Part shown: positions 30,739-39,880 of the stretch, one piece after another
Layout of the letters: each line of letters begins with the position of its first letter
How positions within the stretch are numbered: the first letter of the stretch is position 1
NCBI RefSeq assembly: GCF_037392515.1
Contig: NC_090280.1
Location: forward strand, 60,277,504-60,341,503
DNA length: 64,000 nucleotides
Source of the DNA: Haliotis asinina
Taxonomy: Eukaryota > Mollusca > Gastropoda > Lepetellida > Haliotidae
Reading direction: 5' to 3'
Translations under genes and position numbers: made by a program
The notes under the pieces: model-generated
What the model was told of the DNA's origin: nothing
Seen by the model: only the letters and a program-made list of their open reading frames with translations
Databases searched by the model: none

Positions 30739-31939
30739 GTCCCAAAGTTACCCCACCAACCACTAGGGCTGTTTTATTATCAATATGCTGCTGATTGGAG
30801 GCCTGAATATGGGGGTGTGTGGGGGGTACCCCCACATGAACTTTAGGCTCCGGAGGTGGCTCCACTATACCCGTTTCACGTGGTGGGATGTGTGGGATAT
30901 AGGGGGTGTTAATATCGGGGTTGATGCCCAACTTTTGGTCCGCCGTGGCTATGACTATTTTGTTGTTATAACCCACCACTTTTTTTACTCTCAGTTGCAT
31001 ATCACTCGGAGACATATACAGCCCCACACCGAACACGTAGTTAACTTTCGATCTGGCGTATTCTAACACGTTTTGGTAGCGTTCGATGGCCCGCGGGAGA
31101 TCAACTGGAGAATTAATAGCATCCTCAACGTTGGCAACGAACTGTTTCTGAGCGTCGTAAGCAGTTCCCTTACCGATGATGTTGGAACGCGTTTGCGACT
31201 GCGCACCCAACAGCGACCACACATACGTTCGAATCGAGTCGTTCAAGCGTATTGTACCAGCACGAGTGAATCCTTTCGATGTGTCCAGCATGAACATTTT
31301 CCACCCGTCTGCGGTTGACTGCTCCACTTTCTGGACTGTGAAAGCAACACCACCTTTAAAGTTCATACGATCATCCCTCCATTCATTACTCGACAAAGCA
31401 AAGTCCGGGCGTAGTTTACCTTGTTTCAGTACAAGATCACTGAGTTCTTTCACTGATCGCACGCCATCAGAAGGAATACCCAACCCGTGGTTCGGCCCCG
31501 GCAAACGCCAATCCGTCTTCGGGTTTATTTCGAATTCATTACAAATACGTTCGTAGGCCCGTCTATCGTATGGGTTGTTTGTTGCGTCCCACGCTTTGTC
31601 CTGTGGGAGGGGGGCACTGATCTCTTTAAGGATACGTCTGACCTGGTAGTACACGTGGAACTTGAACACAGACTGACTCAGCGGTCCACGCTGAGAGTCG
31701 GCCAATGCCACACCACACCCCGTTGTAGCGCACCACACAGCAAAGTTGAATTGATTCTGCCAGAACTGCATAGGGTTGTTGAACCACGCGTGGACTGCCT
31801 CAATGTTAGTCACCATAAGCTTATACTTATCGAACACATCTAAAAGCTGGGCATTGAAATACAACTCAGGAGCAACCACGATCTTCATGGGGGAGAAATC
31901 TACATCCAGTTTAGGGTAAAACACACCAGGGGAATACAT
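30716..31939 (-). CDS. Polinton conserved protein, C-terminal membrane anchor
   Basis: 407 codons from the Met at 31939 (MYSPGVFYPKL), chosen because the extra 42 codons upstream run through the promoter spacer and the opposite gene. A large globular part with a WFNNPMQFWQNQFNFAVWC block near residues 52-70, a Pro-rich linker (EPPPEPKVHVGVPPTHPH) partly made by a GC palindrome (30822-30833), and a C-terminal hydrophobic segment (ALVVGGVTLGLIWL). Similar proteins occur in other Polintons as I recall. A virion or entry role is likely but not shown. Confidence 0.7.
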   Translation of the reverse strand: MYSPGVFYPKLDVDFSPMKIVVAPELYFNAQLLDVFDKYKLMVTNIEAVHAWFNNPMQFWQNQFNFAVWCATTGCGVALADSQRGPLSQSVFKFHVYYQVRRILKEISAPLPQDKAWDATNNPYDRRAYERICNEFEINPKTDWRLPGPNHGLGIPSDGVRSVKELSDLVLKQGKLRPDFALSSNEWRDDRMNFKGGVAFTVQKVEQSTADGWKMFMLDTSKGFTRAGTIRLNDSIRTYVWSLLGAQSQTRSNIIGKGTAYDAQKQFVANVEDAINSPVDLPRAIERYQNVLEYARSKVNYVFGVGLYMSPSDMQLRVKKVVGYNNKIVIATADQKLGINPDINTPYIPHIPPRETGIVEPPPEPKVHVGVPPTHPHIQASNQQHIDNKTALVVGGVTLGLIWLKIS

Positions 31940-31974
31940 TTTAAAACTATTATATAAATAAATATATATGTAAT
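31940..31974. promoter_or_regulatory. Bidirectional AT-rich promoter spacer
   Basis: 35 bp between divergent starts with TATATAAATAAATATATATG: TATA-like both ways, same design as 29536-29568. Confidence 0.5.
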
Positions 31975-32628
31975 ATGTACATAACACTTCCAGGAATAAC
32001 GAGCGGTGAGGCCGTTCAGCTGACGCACGCGATCGATAACACGTCAGGTCAACTCGAAGTCGCACTCTGTGATATCACCTACCTACCGCAATGGACTAAC
32101 ATTAATATCAGCAACAATAAGCTGTTCGTCAGTGGAACTCGCAGCCAGATAACTGGCGGCTACTACAGCGTGTGCTCGCTAAACGACGAGGTCTTCAAAC
32201 CCCTGGGAGCCGAACTCAAGATGAACGACTCAAACGGCACAGTGGTGTTAATCAACAACGGAAGAACCTCCTTGAGGCTCGGCCGGCCATTAGCGAGGAT
32301 ACTCGGTATGTCTCCTGACGAGATAAAACCAACAACAACCGTCACAGGCACGAAGTTACCCGACCTAGTACCGTACCGAGAGCTGTACATTCATCTCGGT
32401 CAGGTGAGCACAACGTATAACATTCAAGGAGGTCACCCTTCCACTATATTGAGAGCAGTGCCGGTGAAAACTGAGAAATTCAACGACGGTAGAACCGAGT
32501 CATTTTCACCACGGCAGTATAAGAGATTAACCCAGGGCAACATACCTGAGCTGACAATATCGGTGTTAGATATAAATCATAATCCTGTAAATATAGGATA
32601 CCTCAGCTTAACGCTTCACGTAACATGA
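31975..32628 (+). CDS. Polinton penton-like minor capsid protein
   Basis: 217 codons, beta-rich, no membrane segment. The C-terminal strand pair (LTISVLDINHNPVNIGYLSL then TLHV) resembles the end of single-jelly-roll penton proteins of Polintons, where a DxxGNPxxL turn precedes the last strand. It would occupy the five-fold vertices of the capsid. It heads a rightward block and its stop overlaps the next start (ATGA). Confidence 0.75.
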   Translation: MYITLPGITSGEAVQLTHAIDNTSGQLEVALCDITYLPQWTNINISNNKLFVSGTRSQITGGYYSVCSLNDEVFKPLGAELKMNDSNGTVVLINNGRTSLRLGRPLARILGMSPDEIKPTTTVTGTKLPDLVPYRELYIHLGQVSTTYNIQGGHPSTILRAVPVKTEKFNDGRTESFSPRQYKRLTQGNIPELTISVLDINHNPVNIGYLSLTLHVT

Positions 32629-33536
32629 CCAGCGCACAAGGGCCCGGAGTGAAAAAATGCGTCAATATCGGGATCTCCGACCTCGGAGACACGCGCGGTT
32701 TCGACGCTCCCGGAGTAGATGGTAAATCGTATGCCTTGCAACTGAAAAACAACATTTACAAACGCGTTGAAGTCACCTCCGGTGGAACCCTAAGTGATAT
32801 AGTAGATACCACAAGAGCAACAGTCAACACTAAGTACACCCTTGTCAACACCGGTGATAATAATTGGGTAATATACCCATCGTTCGGTGGTAAACTGTTC
32901 GACTTAGACGATGTTGAGAGCACTACCGTCGTCAAAAACAAACCATATATGCTCGTCTTCACCGAAGATGACAAGTGGGTGTTGTTACCCGATAACAAAT
33001 GGTTTCTCAATATTAAACTCGTCTCCCCTTACGTGTTCACGGATAACAAAGACAACCACCTAAACAAAGTCGTGAACAATGGAACCCTGCTCGTGGCTTA
33101 CGTCCCAACTCATAGACGTAGTATAGTCGTCAGCCCAGTCAACACTATAGCAGCCCACATGCTATCGAGTAAACCGGCCATGCAAAACGTGAAATTGCAG
33201 TTGGTGTCTGAATTCGAAGGCGTGGTCAAGATACTAGAGGATCTACCGGCAAACTCAACATTGTTCATCAAAGTCTACCTAGGGGAACCATCGGGGAATG
33301 ATGTCGAGATCGTGAAGGGGATCAAACTCGGGTGGGTGAAACGACACCAGTTTCAAGTTTGCAACGTTTACGTGCGGGTGGGTGTCGACTCCAAGACCAG
33401 TCTGCAGGGGGTCAACGTGATCGTGGAAAACAAGATATCATTAATCAATATATTCCTGCCTGACAACATACACTTCATGGGTATTAAGTTAACCCCTGAA
33501 TTATTATCAGAAAACCAGTTGGAAATTATATCATAA
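32625..33536 (+). CDS. Spike/fibre-like protein candidate 1 (Polinton)
   Basis: 303 codons; the start overlaps the penton stop (ATGA), so the two are translationally close. The N-terminal module DLGDTRGFDAPG...NNIYKRV (about 18-48) is shared with the next gene. The central and C-terminal parts are beta-rich and include a WFLNIKLVSPYVFT block that also has a counterpart there. It has no membrane segment and few Cys. Location behind the penton gene and a shared N-terminus with a different body suggest a vertex spike, fibre or receptor-binding protein (inference). No family recognised. Confidence 0.65.
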   Translation: MTSAQGPGVKKCVNIGISDLGDTRGFDAPGVDGKSYALQLKNNIYKRVEVTSGGTLSDIVDTTRATVNTKYTLVNTGDNNWVIYPSFGGKLFDLDDVESTTVVKNKPYMLVFTEDDKWVLLPDNKWFLNIKLVSPYVFTDNKDNHLNKVVNNGTLLVAYVPTHRRSIVVSPVNTIAAHMLSSKPAMQNVKLQLVSEFEGVVKILEDLPANSTLFIKVYLGEPSGNDVEIVKGIKLGWVKRHQFQVCNVYVRVGVDSKTSLQGVNVIVENKISLINIFLPDNIHFMGIKLTPELLSENQLEIIS

Positions 33537-33546
33537 TAGTATAATA

Positions 33547-34251
33547 ATGACCAGTCATCATCCCAACACTACGCTTAACGACCTGGGAGATACGGAGGGA
33601 TTCGATCAGCCTGGTGAGGAAGATGAATTATACATCCTGCACTTCAAAGACAACGTGTACAGACGGGTGTCGTTATCAGATTTAAAAGAACCCAAATGGC
33701 TGATCAACTTAACACTCGCCTCACCTTATATCACAACAAAAGAGGGGTGGAGGTTTATCTCTAAGATTAGGAATAACGGTATCTGGCCCGGGGATTTCAT
33801 TACGGGGAATGAAGCAACAGCCGAGGTATATTTTCATGAAGGAAAAATTGGATTAATTTCTGGAATAGAAAGTAAATTAACATTTAGCAGTAGTTATTTA
33901 CACGAAAGGCAGCTTGAGATATACTCCCCCTACACAATCATCATAGAAGTCATGTTTACGTATTTTGACCAGGAAAACTCCTCAAAAGGACGTCAATTTT
34001 TACCCGGGGTGTCAATACACTGGTTTACCGAACACTTAAATCAATATTGCCGTATTATTATACAACGGGATACCCCCACGGGTTCTATAAAACGTTTAAT
34101 AAGCCTGAGTGGGGTTTTTATTACAACAGAAAAGTCTATTAACCTCTCACCTCTTAGCATTAGTTATGATCTACTCCTTATAGGCTTCAAATACATTGAT
34201 AGACTATTAACTGAAACCCAATTAAAATATTTTTCAAAATATATATTATAG
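33547..34251 (+). CDS. Spike/fibre-like protein candidate 2, paralogue
   Basis: 234 codons, 10 bp after the previous gene. Shared with it: DLGDTEGFDQPG...DNVYRRV (about 12-40), a WLINLTLASPYITT block, a following IRNNG, and an ending T-E-x-Q-L. The two bodies otherwise differ, and this copy lacks about 60 residues found between the first two blocks of its partner. Base composition is more AT-rich than in neighbours in the second half. A tandem duplication that then diverged is the simplest reading. Confidence 0.65.
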   Translation: MTSHHPNTTLNDLGDTEGFDQPGEEDELYILHFKDNVYRRVSLSDLKEPKWLINLTLASPYITTKEGWRFISKIRNNGIWPGDFITGNEATAEVYFHEGKIGLISGIESKLTFSSSYLHERQLEIYSPYTIIIEVMFTYFDQENSSKGRQFLPGVSIHWFTEHLNQYCRIIIQRDTPTGSIKRLISLSGVFITTEKSINLSPLSISYDLLLIGFKYIDRLLTETQLKYFSKYIL

Positions 34252-34252
34252 G

Positions 34253-34870
34253 ATGGGTCTGTACCCAGTCGTAGAGGAAGTAGCGAAGACGTTGGAAACC
34301 GTAGATGGGTTCCGCTTGAGGCAGTTATGTGATGTGAAACGTCAACTAGAACAAGACCGTGACACGCGGAAAGCACTATGTAAAAAGTACAATAGAGCTT
34401 TCAATATCGTGGACGGGGCTGACACTACCCTTATGGTAACCAGCATGGGACTAGGGGCGGCAGGCGTTGGGTTGTTAACCACAATCGTGGCTGCACCTAT
34501 AGTGCTAGGTATTGAAATAACGGCTGGGGTGACAGGGTTGGTAGGGTTGGCGCTTAAGTTAGTATCACGCAGACTTAATCGTAAGGCATTGAAACATGAC
34601 GAGATCAGGGTTCTGGCCGAAGCAAAGCTCAACACAGTGAGTGAGCGAATTTCCACGGCACTCTCTGATAGTAAGATCTCAGAAGAGGAGTTTCGTTCAA
34701 TCCTATCTGAACTCACAAAATATAACGGAATGAAACAAGATATTCGGTCCAAGTCTCGTAAGTCTGCTATCAGCGAGGATGAGAAAAAAAAGTACATAGA
34801 ACAGGGGATACAAAAAGCCCAACAAGCCTTTATTACGAACACCAAAGAGATCATAGGCGGTTCACGTTAA
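34253..34870 (+). CDS. Polinton two-pass membrane protein with coiled coil
   Basis: 205 codons starting one base after the previous stop. An N-terminal helical part (LRQLCDVKRQLEQDRDTR), two hydrophobic segments (about 59-80 and 82-102, Gly/Ala/Val-rich with VGLLTTIVAAPIVLGIEIT), then a long charged helical tail with SKISEEEFRSIL. I recall this as a frequent open gene of animal Polintons without known function. It is the last gene before the right terminal repeat. Confidence 0.75.
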   Translation: MGLYPVVEEVAKTLETVDGFRLRQLCDVKRQLEQDRDTRKALCKKYNRAFNIVDGADTTLMVTSMGLGAAGVGLLTTIVAAPIVLGIEITAGVTGLVGLALKLVSRRLNRKALKHDEIRVLAEAKLNTVSERISTALSDSKISEEEFRSILSELTKYNGMKQDIRSKSRKSAISEDEKKKYIEQGIQKAQQAFITNTKEIIGGSR

Positions 34871-34899
34871 ACTGTTTCATCGATATAAACATAACATAG

Positions 34900-35222
34900 G
34901 GGCGATAGCCGTAAGCGAGCCACCGATCCTATATGGTCAGTCAAAACTTACAACATAGATAAAGTGGATATGAAAGCCGACGAACCTAACTTGTACTACT
35001 TGAGGGATGGGCCGGGTAGGGGGTTTGTAAGAGAAGAATTATTGATCGTACCGTACGGCACAGTGTTACCTCCTACCAAGGCACAGTAATTACCGCCAAC
35101 TTTTTTGTAGTAGGGGTAATAGTAGCAAGATCTAATGGTCCAACCAAAGCCTTATTTACTAAATAAGGCTTTGTAGAGACATTTCTTGAAAGTGAGCCAG
35201 AACCCCCATTCCCTATACTACT
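34900..35222 (-). repeat. Polinton right terminal inverted repeat, 323 bp
   Basis: Reverse complement of 20821-21143 with no difference seen. The inner 190 bp (34900-35089) are a second copy of the integrase 3' end, including its stop. The inner 30 bp upstream (34871-34899) are unique. Confidence 0.95.
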
Positions 35223-35227
35223 AAATG
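35223..35227. other. Target-site duplication, right of Polinton
   Basis: AAATG(A), matching 20816-20820. Confidence 0.8.
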
Positions 35228-35550
35228 ATAACTAAAATGATACCTTTGACGTTTAAAAGCCCTTGGAACAGATTATAAATCAGTAATCATCTGAACACTG
35301 AAGATAGAAATAGGAACGGCGTTACTGGATGCATCTGAATTCTATCATTAGCACATGATTCAAACACCGTTCAAGGACATAATCATGTGATCAATTATCA
35401 GTCAGTATCATTCATGTTTGGCAACCTCAGGACACTGGTCTCAGGTAGGTGTGCTCTCCAATGCACACTCTAGCACCTTGCACCTTGCCGTCTGGGCCCT
35501 GGTGAGCCCAATACGCCAGTTGGCTCTAATGTGCTGCGGGGTCCATAATC
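35228..35550. other. No gene recognised
   Basis: Flank between the Polinton and the BEL/Pao fossil. Short frames only. Confidence 0.4.
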
Positions 35551-35551
35551 A

Positions 35552-37880
35552 TCACATCATCCACAGAGATGCGGCTGTGATATGTGTGCCATTTGCCTCG
35601 TGGTTGAAGTGTTGGTAGGTATCGTCAGATGAAGGTCTTCTAGAAGCGAACACCTGACTGTGTCGCCAACGTCTTCTACTCAAGAGCTCATCTTCTGAGT
35701 AAACAGCTTGTGAAAGTATCTGGTATGTAGCTGGTCGTCCGATCACCTGGTTTGGAGTCACTGGACCAATTGATGCAACATTGCTGGAGACATATCCGAG
35801 AGATTTCGAGTTAGAGATTGAACATATTTCTGCTAACGCTGTCCTAAGGACTGATTCTGTAACTTTCTGAGTTCCTAGGACAGCTTTAAGATCCCGCTCC
35901 ACTGATCGTTCTTCTCTTTACCACATTCCTCCAAAGTGAGGCGCATAAGGAGGTTTGCACTGGAAGGTAATTTTGTGTGGTGCAGATGGTAGGGTTAATT
36001 GCTTTGAAGGCCTTGGCAAGTTCTGAGTCTCCTCCCTTGAAGTTAGTACCACAGTCTAACGGTATGCCTCTATATGAATCTTCGTAACTCATGTGGAAGC
36101 TGTCAGTGTCCATGTTCTCTAGTACGTCTAAGTGCATTGCTGTAGTTGTCATACACTTGAACACAATACCCCACCTTTTCTCTTGCCCCTGACTCACTTT
36201 CATCCACATCGGACTGAAGCAACCCATACCTGTAGAATAGAAGGCAGACTTGTACAGTCTCAGTCTGGAGTTGGGGATGTCTGCCATTTGGGGTAACTTG
36301 GGCATCGCACGGAGTCTCTGACACTCCATGCAGCCTCTTTGGTGCCTCATAGAATCAAGACCACTCTGCTAACAGTCTCTCAGGATCTCAGCTAACAGTC
36401 TCTCAGGATCTCAGCTAACAGTCTCTCAGGATCTCAGCTAACAGTCTCTCAGGATCTCAGCTAACAGTCTCTCAGGATCTCAGCTAACAGTCTCTCAGGA
36501 TCTCAGCTAACAGTCTCTCAGGATCTCAGCTAACAGTCTCTCAGTCCATTGTGTTTGAATGAATAACCATATCGCTTGATTAATAACTTGGTGATGTGAT
36601 GACTGGGAACAAGAACAACAGGGTGTTTCACATTCTCAGGAATATCCTCGGCTTCATGGAGTCTAGCACCACCACGGATGAGTTGTGTTTTAATCGTAGT
36701 CTGGGGCAACTTGAGCAACCAAATGGCTTTTTGGCCATAAGTGTTTTGACTTCATCATGAAAGCTCTGCTCCTGGATTCTTTGAAAGAGCATCAACTCAA
36801 CCTCGAATAGAGATTTCACAGCCACATCGTCAACACACATGATGTAGACATTCACTAAGTCGTCAAACGTATCATATTTTGTTGGATGTGGTAGGCTCGA
36901 CACATCAACATGAAACGTGACTGTTGTCTTTTTCAGCTCAGGCTCAGTATCAGATATGGTGGTGTCACAGTTAATGGCCTCGGCTGACGGCCATTGTTCA
37001 GGTTTGACCACCACAAAGGACTGTCCATTGCGCCAACAGGATTCCCCACACAGCTCACTGAGCAGTTTCCCTCTCGTCAGGTCGTCGGCTGGGTTTTGCT
37101 TCGTACTGACGTTATGCCAGTTTTCGACAGGGGTGGGGGACTGAATTTCTGTTGCACGAGTGCCAACATGTACCTTATAGTGCTCTCATGATCAAGGTAT
37201 CATAGTTCACTGGGCGGTCAATTGCACCTCCAGATGTCTCATTGCTGTAGGTTTGACCACAGTTCAAAGGTTGTAACTTTGCTTCTGGGGGTAAGTCGGC
37301 AAGTACGTCTGGCACATTACTTGCCTACTGGCGAATATTGAATCCTTCTTCCACCAAGGCCTTCCTGAGGTTTGTCACGAGAGATTTTGCTTGACAAATG
37401 TTACTTCGGCTATCAAGGCAATTGTCAATGTGAAAAAGCCTCATTGACACATCTGGTCACGTCTGGGTACTGCTGTTTGACACCACGAACATACTTCATG
37501 AGGGCGAATGTAGCACAACAGCGACTACATGTGGTGCCAAAATGCAATACTTGCGACTGGTATATCATGGGTACTTCTTCACTTTTCATGTCCCGCCATA
37601 TGAATCGGAGGGTATTTTGGTCCTCAGAGATAAGGCGCACTTGGTGGAACATCAGTTTGATGTCCCCGAAAATGGCAATCTTGTTCCTCCTAAACCTGAG
37701 CAAACACCAAGGAGGGAGATGTCACTCGATGGGCCTGGTAAGAAATGTTTGCTCAAGTTCAATCCCCTGTATTCCAAGGAACAGTTGAAGACCAACTTGC
37801 TTGTTGTTATTAGTGATCACATGGTGAGGTATAAACCAGGATTCCCCCGACTTACTAGTTTCCTGGTAGAATTGTGAGTT
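35552..37880 (-). mobile_element. BEL/Pao retroelement fossil
   Basis: Minus-strand coding parts in the expected order: reverse transcriptase (about 37880-37400, with IFGDIKLMFHQV and IRFIWRD-like blocks), the region between RT and integrase (about 37010-36600), integrase (36350-35890) and integrase C-terminus (35900-35552, with VYSEDELLSRRRWRHSQV). No LTRs were found. Broken, with many breaks (well over five), and old. A 23-bp minisatellite sits inside it. Confidence 0.8.
36368..36545 (+). repeat. 23-bp minisatellite, about 8 units
   Basis: GCTAACAGTCTCTCAGGATC followed by TCA, repeated almost perfectly within the BEL/Pao fossil. Confidence 0.95.
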
Positions 37881-37974
37881 CAGGTCTGCTGGCATGGCGT
37901 TTTTCAGTACGTCTCAGGTTTGGCATCATCAGGTTAGCAAGACCTAGACACACAAATACACATGGTCCTAACAT

Positions 37975-38430
37975 CCTTCCTAGAGTCTGACAACAGACTT
38001 ACAGAACTCAAGAAGCAAAGAAGAGACGACAAACAAATGATGCAACATTAAACACAGATCATCAAGACTGGGTGGCCAAACGACAAGTCCAGCTGCCCCA
38101 AAACTGTTGCAGATTTCTGGCCAGTACATGATGAGCTGTCGTATGGAGAAGGCGTAATCCTTCATGGGGACAGCATAGTGATACCCAGCCGAATGAGGAA
38201 AGAAATGCTCTCCAAACTTCACACGGACACATGGACAGAGAGAAAACCAAACGTTGTGCACGAGATGTATTATATTGGCCTGGAGTGTGCTCCCAGATAG
38301 ACGACATAGTCTCTACCTGTGGGATCTGTCAAGAAAACCAAAGGTCACACCCTAAAGAACCACTCAAACCTCCCGAAATACCATCACGGCCATGGCAGAT
38401 TCCAACTACATTGTATACTGAGTCAAAAAA
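37975..38430 (+). mobile_element. Ty3-like retroelement fossil fragment (integrase N-terminus)
   Basis: The plus strand encodes the end of an RNase H-integrase junction and the HHCC zinc-binding N-terminus of a Ty3-like integrase (ARDVLYWPGVCSQIDDIV, CGICQ). Broken, at least two breaks, and only a small part of the element remains. Confidence 0.75.
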
Positions 38431-38717
38431 AAGAAAGTTCACAAAATGTGATTTTACAAAATAATGAATATTTTTCTTTGATCATACATCTATGTCTCCG
38501 AAATGGGATCCCTATCTCTCGACTCTAGAAAACCGTTAGCAAAACCCACTGCAACCCATCTAATCATCGTGCAGATGACGTTGGTGCTAAATCAGGTTTT
38601 GCACGTGCAGTAGATCACGTGATCTTCGCATCAACGTTCTCTTCATTTGCAAGTGTTTGCATTGGCCTCAAAAAATTGAAAAAAAAGTGTTAAACCAAAG
38701 TTCTAATGGTACTTTAA
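38431..38717. other. 5' flank of Tc1-like element
   Basis: Probably the non-coding left part of the Tc1-like element. The A-rich stretch GTCAAAAAAAAGAAAGTTCA at 38425-38444 could be its left inverted repeat, but no matching right end was found. Confidence 0.35.
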
Positions 38718-39655
38718 ATGCCACGATTGTCAAATGTGCATCATGCCGTTGGCAATTTTCAAGCGGGAAGATCAGTTATTGATGTCGCAAGAGCAGTGGG
38801 ATGCAACCGTCGTACTGTGTATGACTTGCGAGGTCGTCTAGAACAAACTGGCACCACTTCAGGTCGCCCAAGGTCAGGTCCTCCACGTGCGACGTCACTA
38901 GCAGAAGACAGATTTCTGCCGGCTACACGAACCAGGGCTGAGACGTTTAGAGGTCGACTGTCCTCTAACCATTCAAAATCGGTTTTGGGCTGCCAGTCTC
39001 CATTCTCGACGACCGTCTCGTGGGCCAATATTGACGCCGTTTCATCAACGTCAACGTCTGCTGTGGGCCCAACGTCACCTCCGATTAACCCAGAGAGACT
39101 GGAATCGAGTTGCCTTTAGCGATGAATCCATGTTTACCCTCAGATTCGCGGACGGTAGGCATAGAGTCTGGAGACGACGTCGTGAACAGTATGCCCCGTG
39201 TTGTGTACAGGAAGTCGACAGATTTGGGGTCAGAAGTTGCATGATGTGGGGTGCTTTCTGTGGGAACAACCGAGCCCGAGATCTGGCCATCCGTGGAAAC
39301 CTCACAGCTGCTGCGTACCGCGACCAGGTGATCACCCTTGAACTCGTTCCTTTCATGGAGGCTCATGGCCCAGGTATACAGTTCCAGCATACCGCGACGT
39401 GGACACGAAATTTCCCTCAAAACACTGGAATCAACATCATGGACTGGCCATCGAGGTCCCCTGACCTTAATCCAATAGAGCTCTCGGGAGAAGGCTTCGT
39501 GGTCTGAGAAACCAACGTCATAATTTGCAGGAACTTGGCGCTGCCTTGCAAGAGCAATGGCGCATAATCCCCAATCACGTGTTCAAGCAGTCGATGAGGT
39601 GACGGTGTTTGGCAGTGGTGAATGCGCGGGGCGGCCATACGCAATACTGAACTGA
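38718..39655 (+). pseudogene. Tc1-like transposase pseudogene
   Basis: About 310 codons in at least three frames. The N-terminal helix-turn-helix (VGNFQAGRSVIDVARAVGC) with a GRPRSGPPRATS hook is open from 38718 to about 38930. From 39031 a second frame gives RDWNRVAFSDESMFTLRF, the second catalytic Asp motif, and PDLNPIE near 39462 for the last catalytic acid. The third part (HNLQELGAALQEQWRIIP-like) follows in another frame and ends near 39655. Two frameshifts and a stop make it dead. It is a different lineage from the element at 462-2007. Confidence 0.8.
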
Positions 39656-39880
39656 GAAATTTCGAATTTTTATTCTAGTGACTTGAAATTCTGTATGCCC
39701 ATGTTTTGGAACGGTATTTCTTATACACAAAATCTTATTCAGTGATCCAGAAACTAAAGAGTTTCTTTGTTCGTCGTGGCACCCCAGTACAACTTCAAGT
39801 ATTTGTCTAAACCCTGGAACTTTAACCAGACAACGGTGAAGATTAGAATAAATTATTTTCAGTACATGAACTACATACCG
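39656..39880. other. Unassigned, likely LINE upstream sequence
   Basis: No clear domain; it lies between the Tc1 remnant and the LINE reverse transcriptase. Confidence 0.3.

Larger units (their letters stand above)
20821..35222. mobile_element. Polinton (Maverick), looks whole
   Basis: 14.4 kb between identical 323-bp inverted repeats with a 5-6 bp target duplication. The parts are integrase, protein-primed DNA polymerase B, packaging ATPase, major capsid protein, penton-like minor capsid protein, and about nine further open genes. All main frames are open and the element looks whole, with no break seen. Identical ends point to a recent insertion, or recent homogenisation of the ends. No adenain-type protease gene was recognised. 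The GC content is higher than the flanks, and genes are packed with spacers of 0-40 bp or short overlaps. Confidence 0.95.

Noticed and set aside
31940-32065. Upstream extension of the gene ending at 30716
   Set aside because: The extra 42 codons cross the TATA-rich spacer and overlap the start of the penton gene on the other strand; the Met at 31939 fits better.
34342-34854. 170-codon minus-strand open frame
   Set aside because: Antisense shadow of the two-pass membrane gene at 34253-34870.
36368-36545. Possible CRISPR-like array
   Set aside because: The units abut without spacers and sit in a eukaryotic retroelement fossil; it is a minisatellite.
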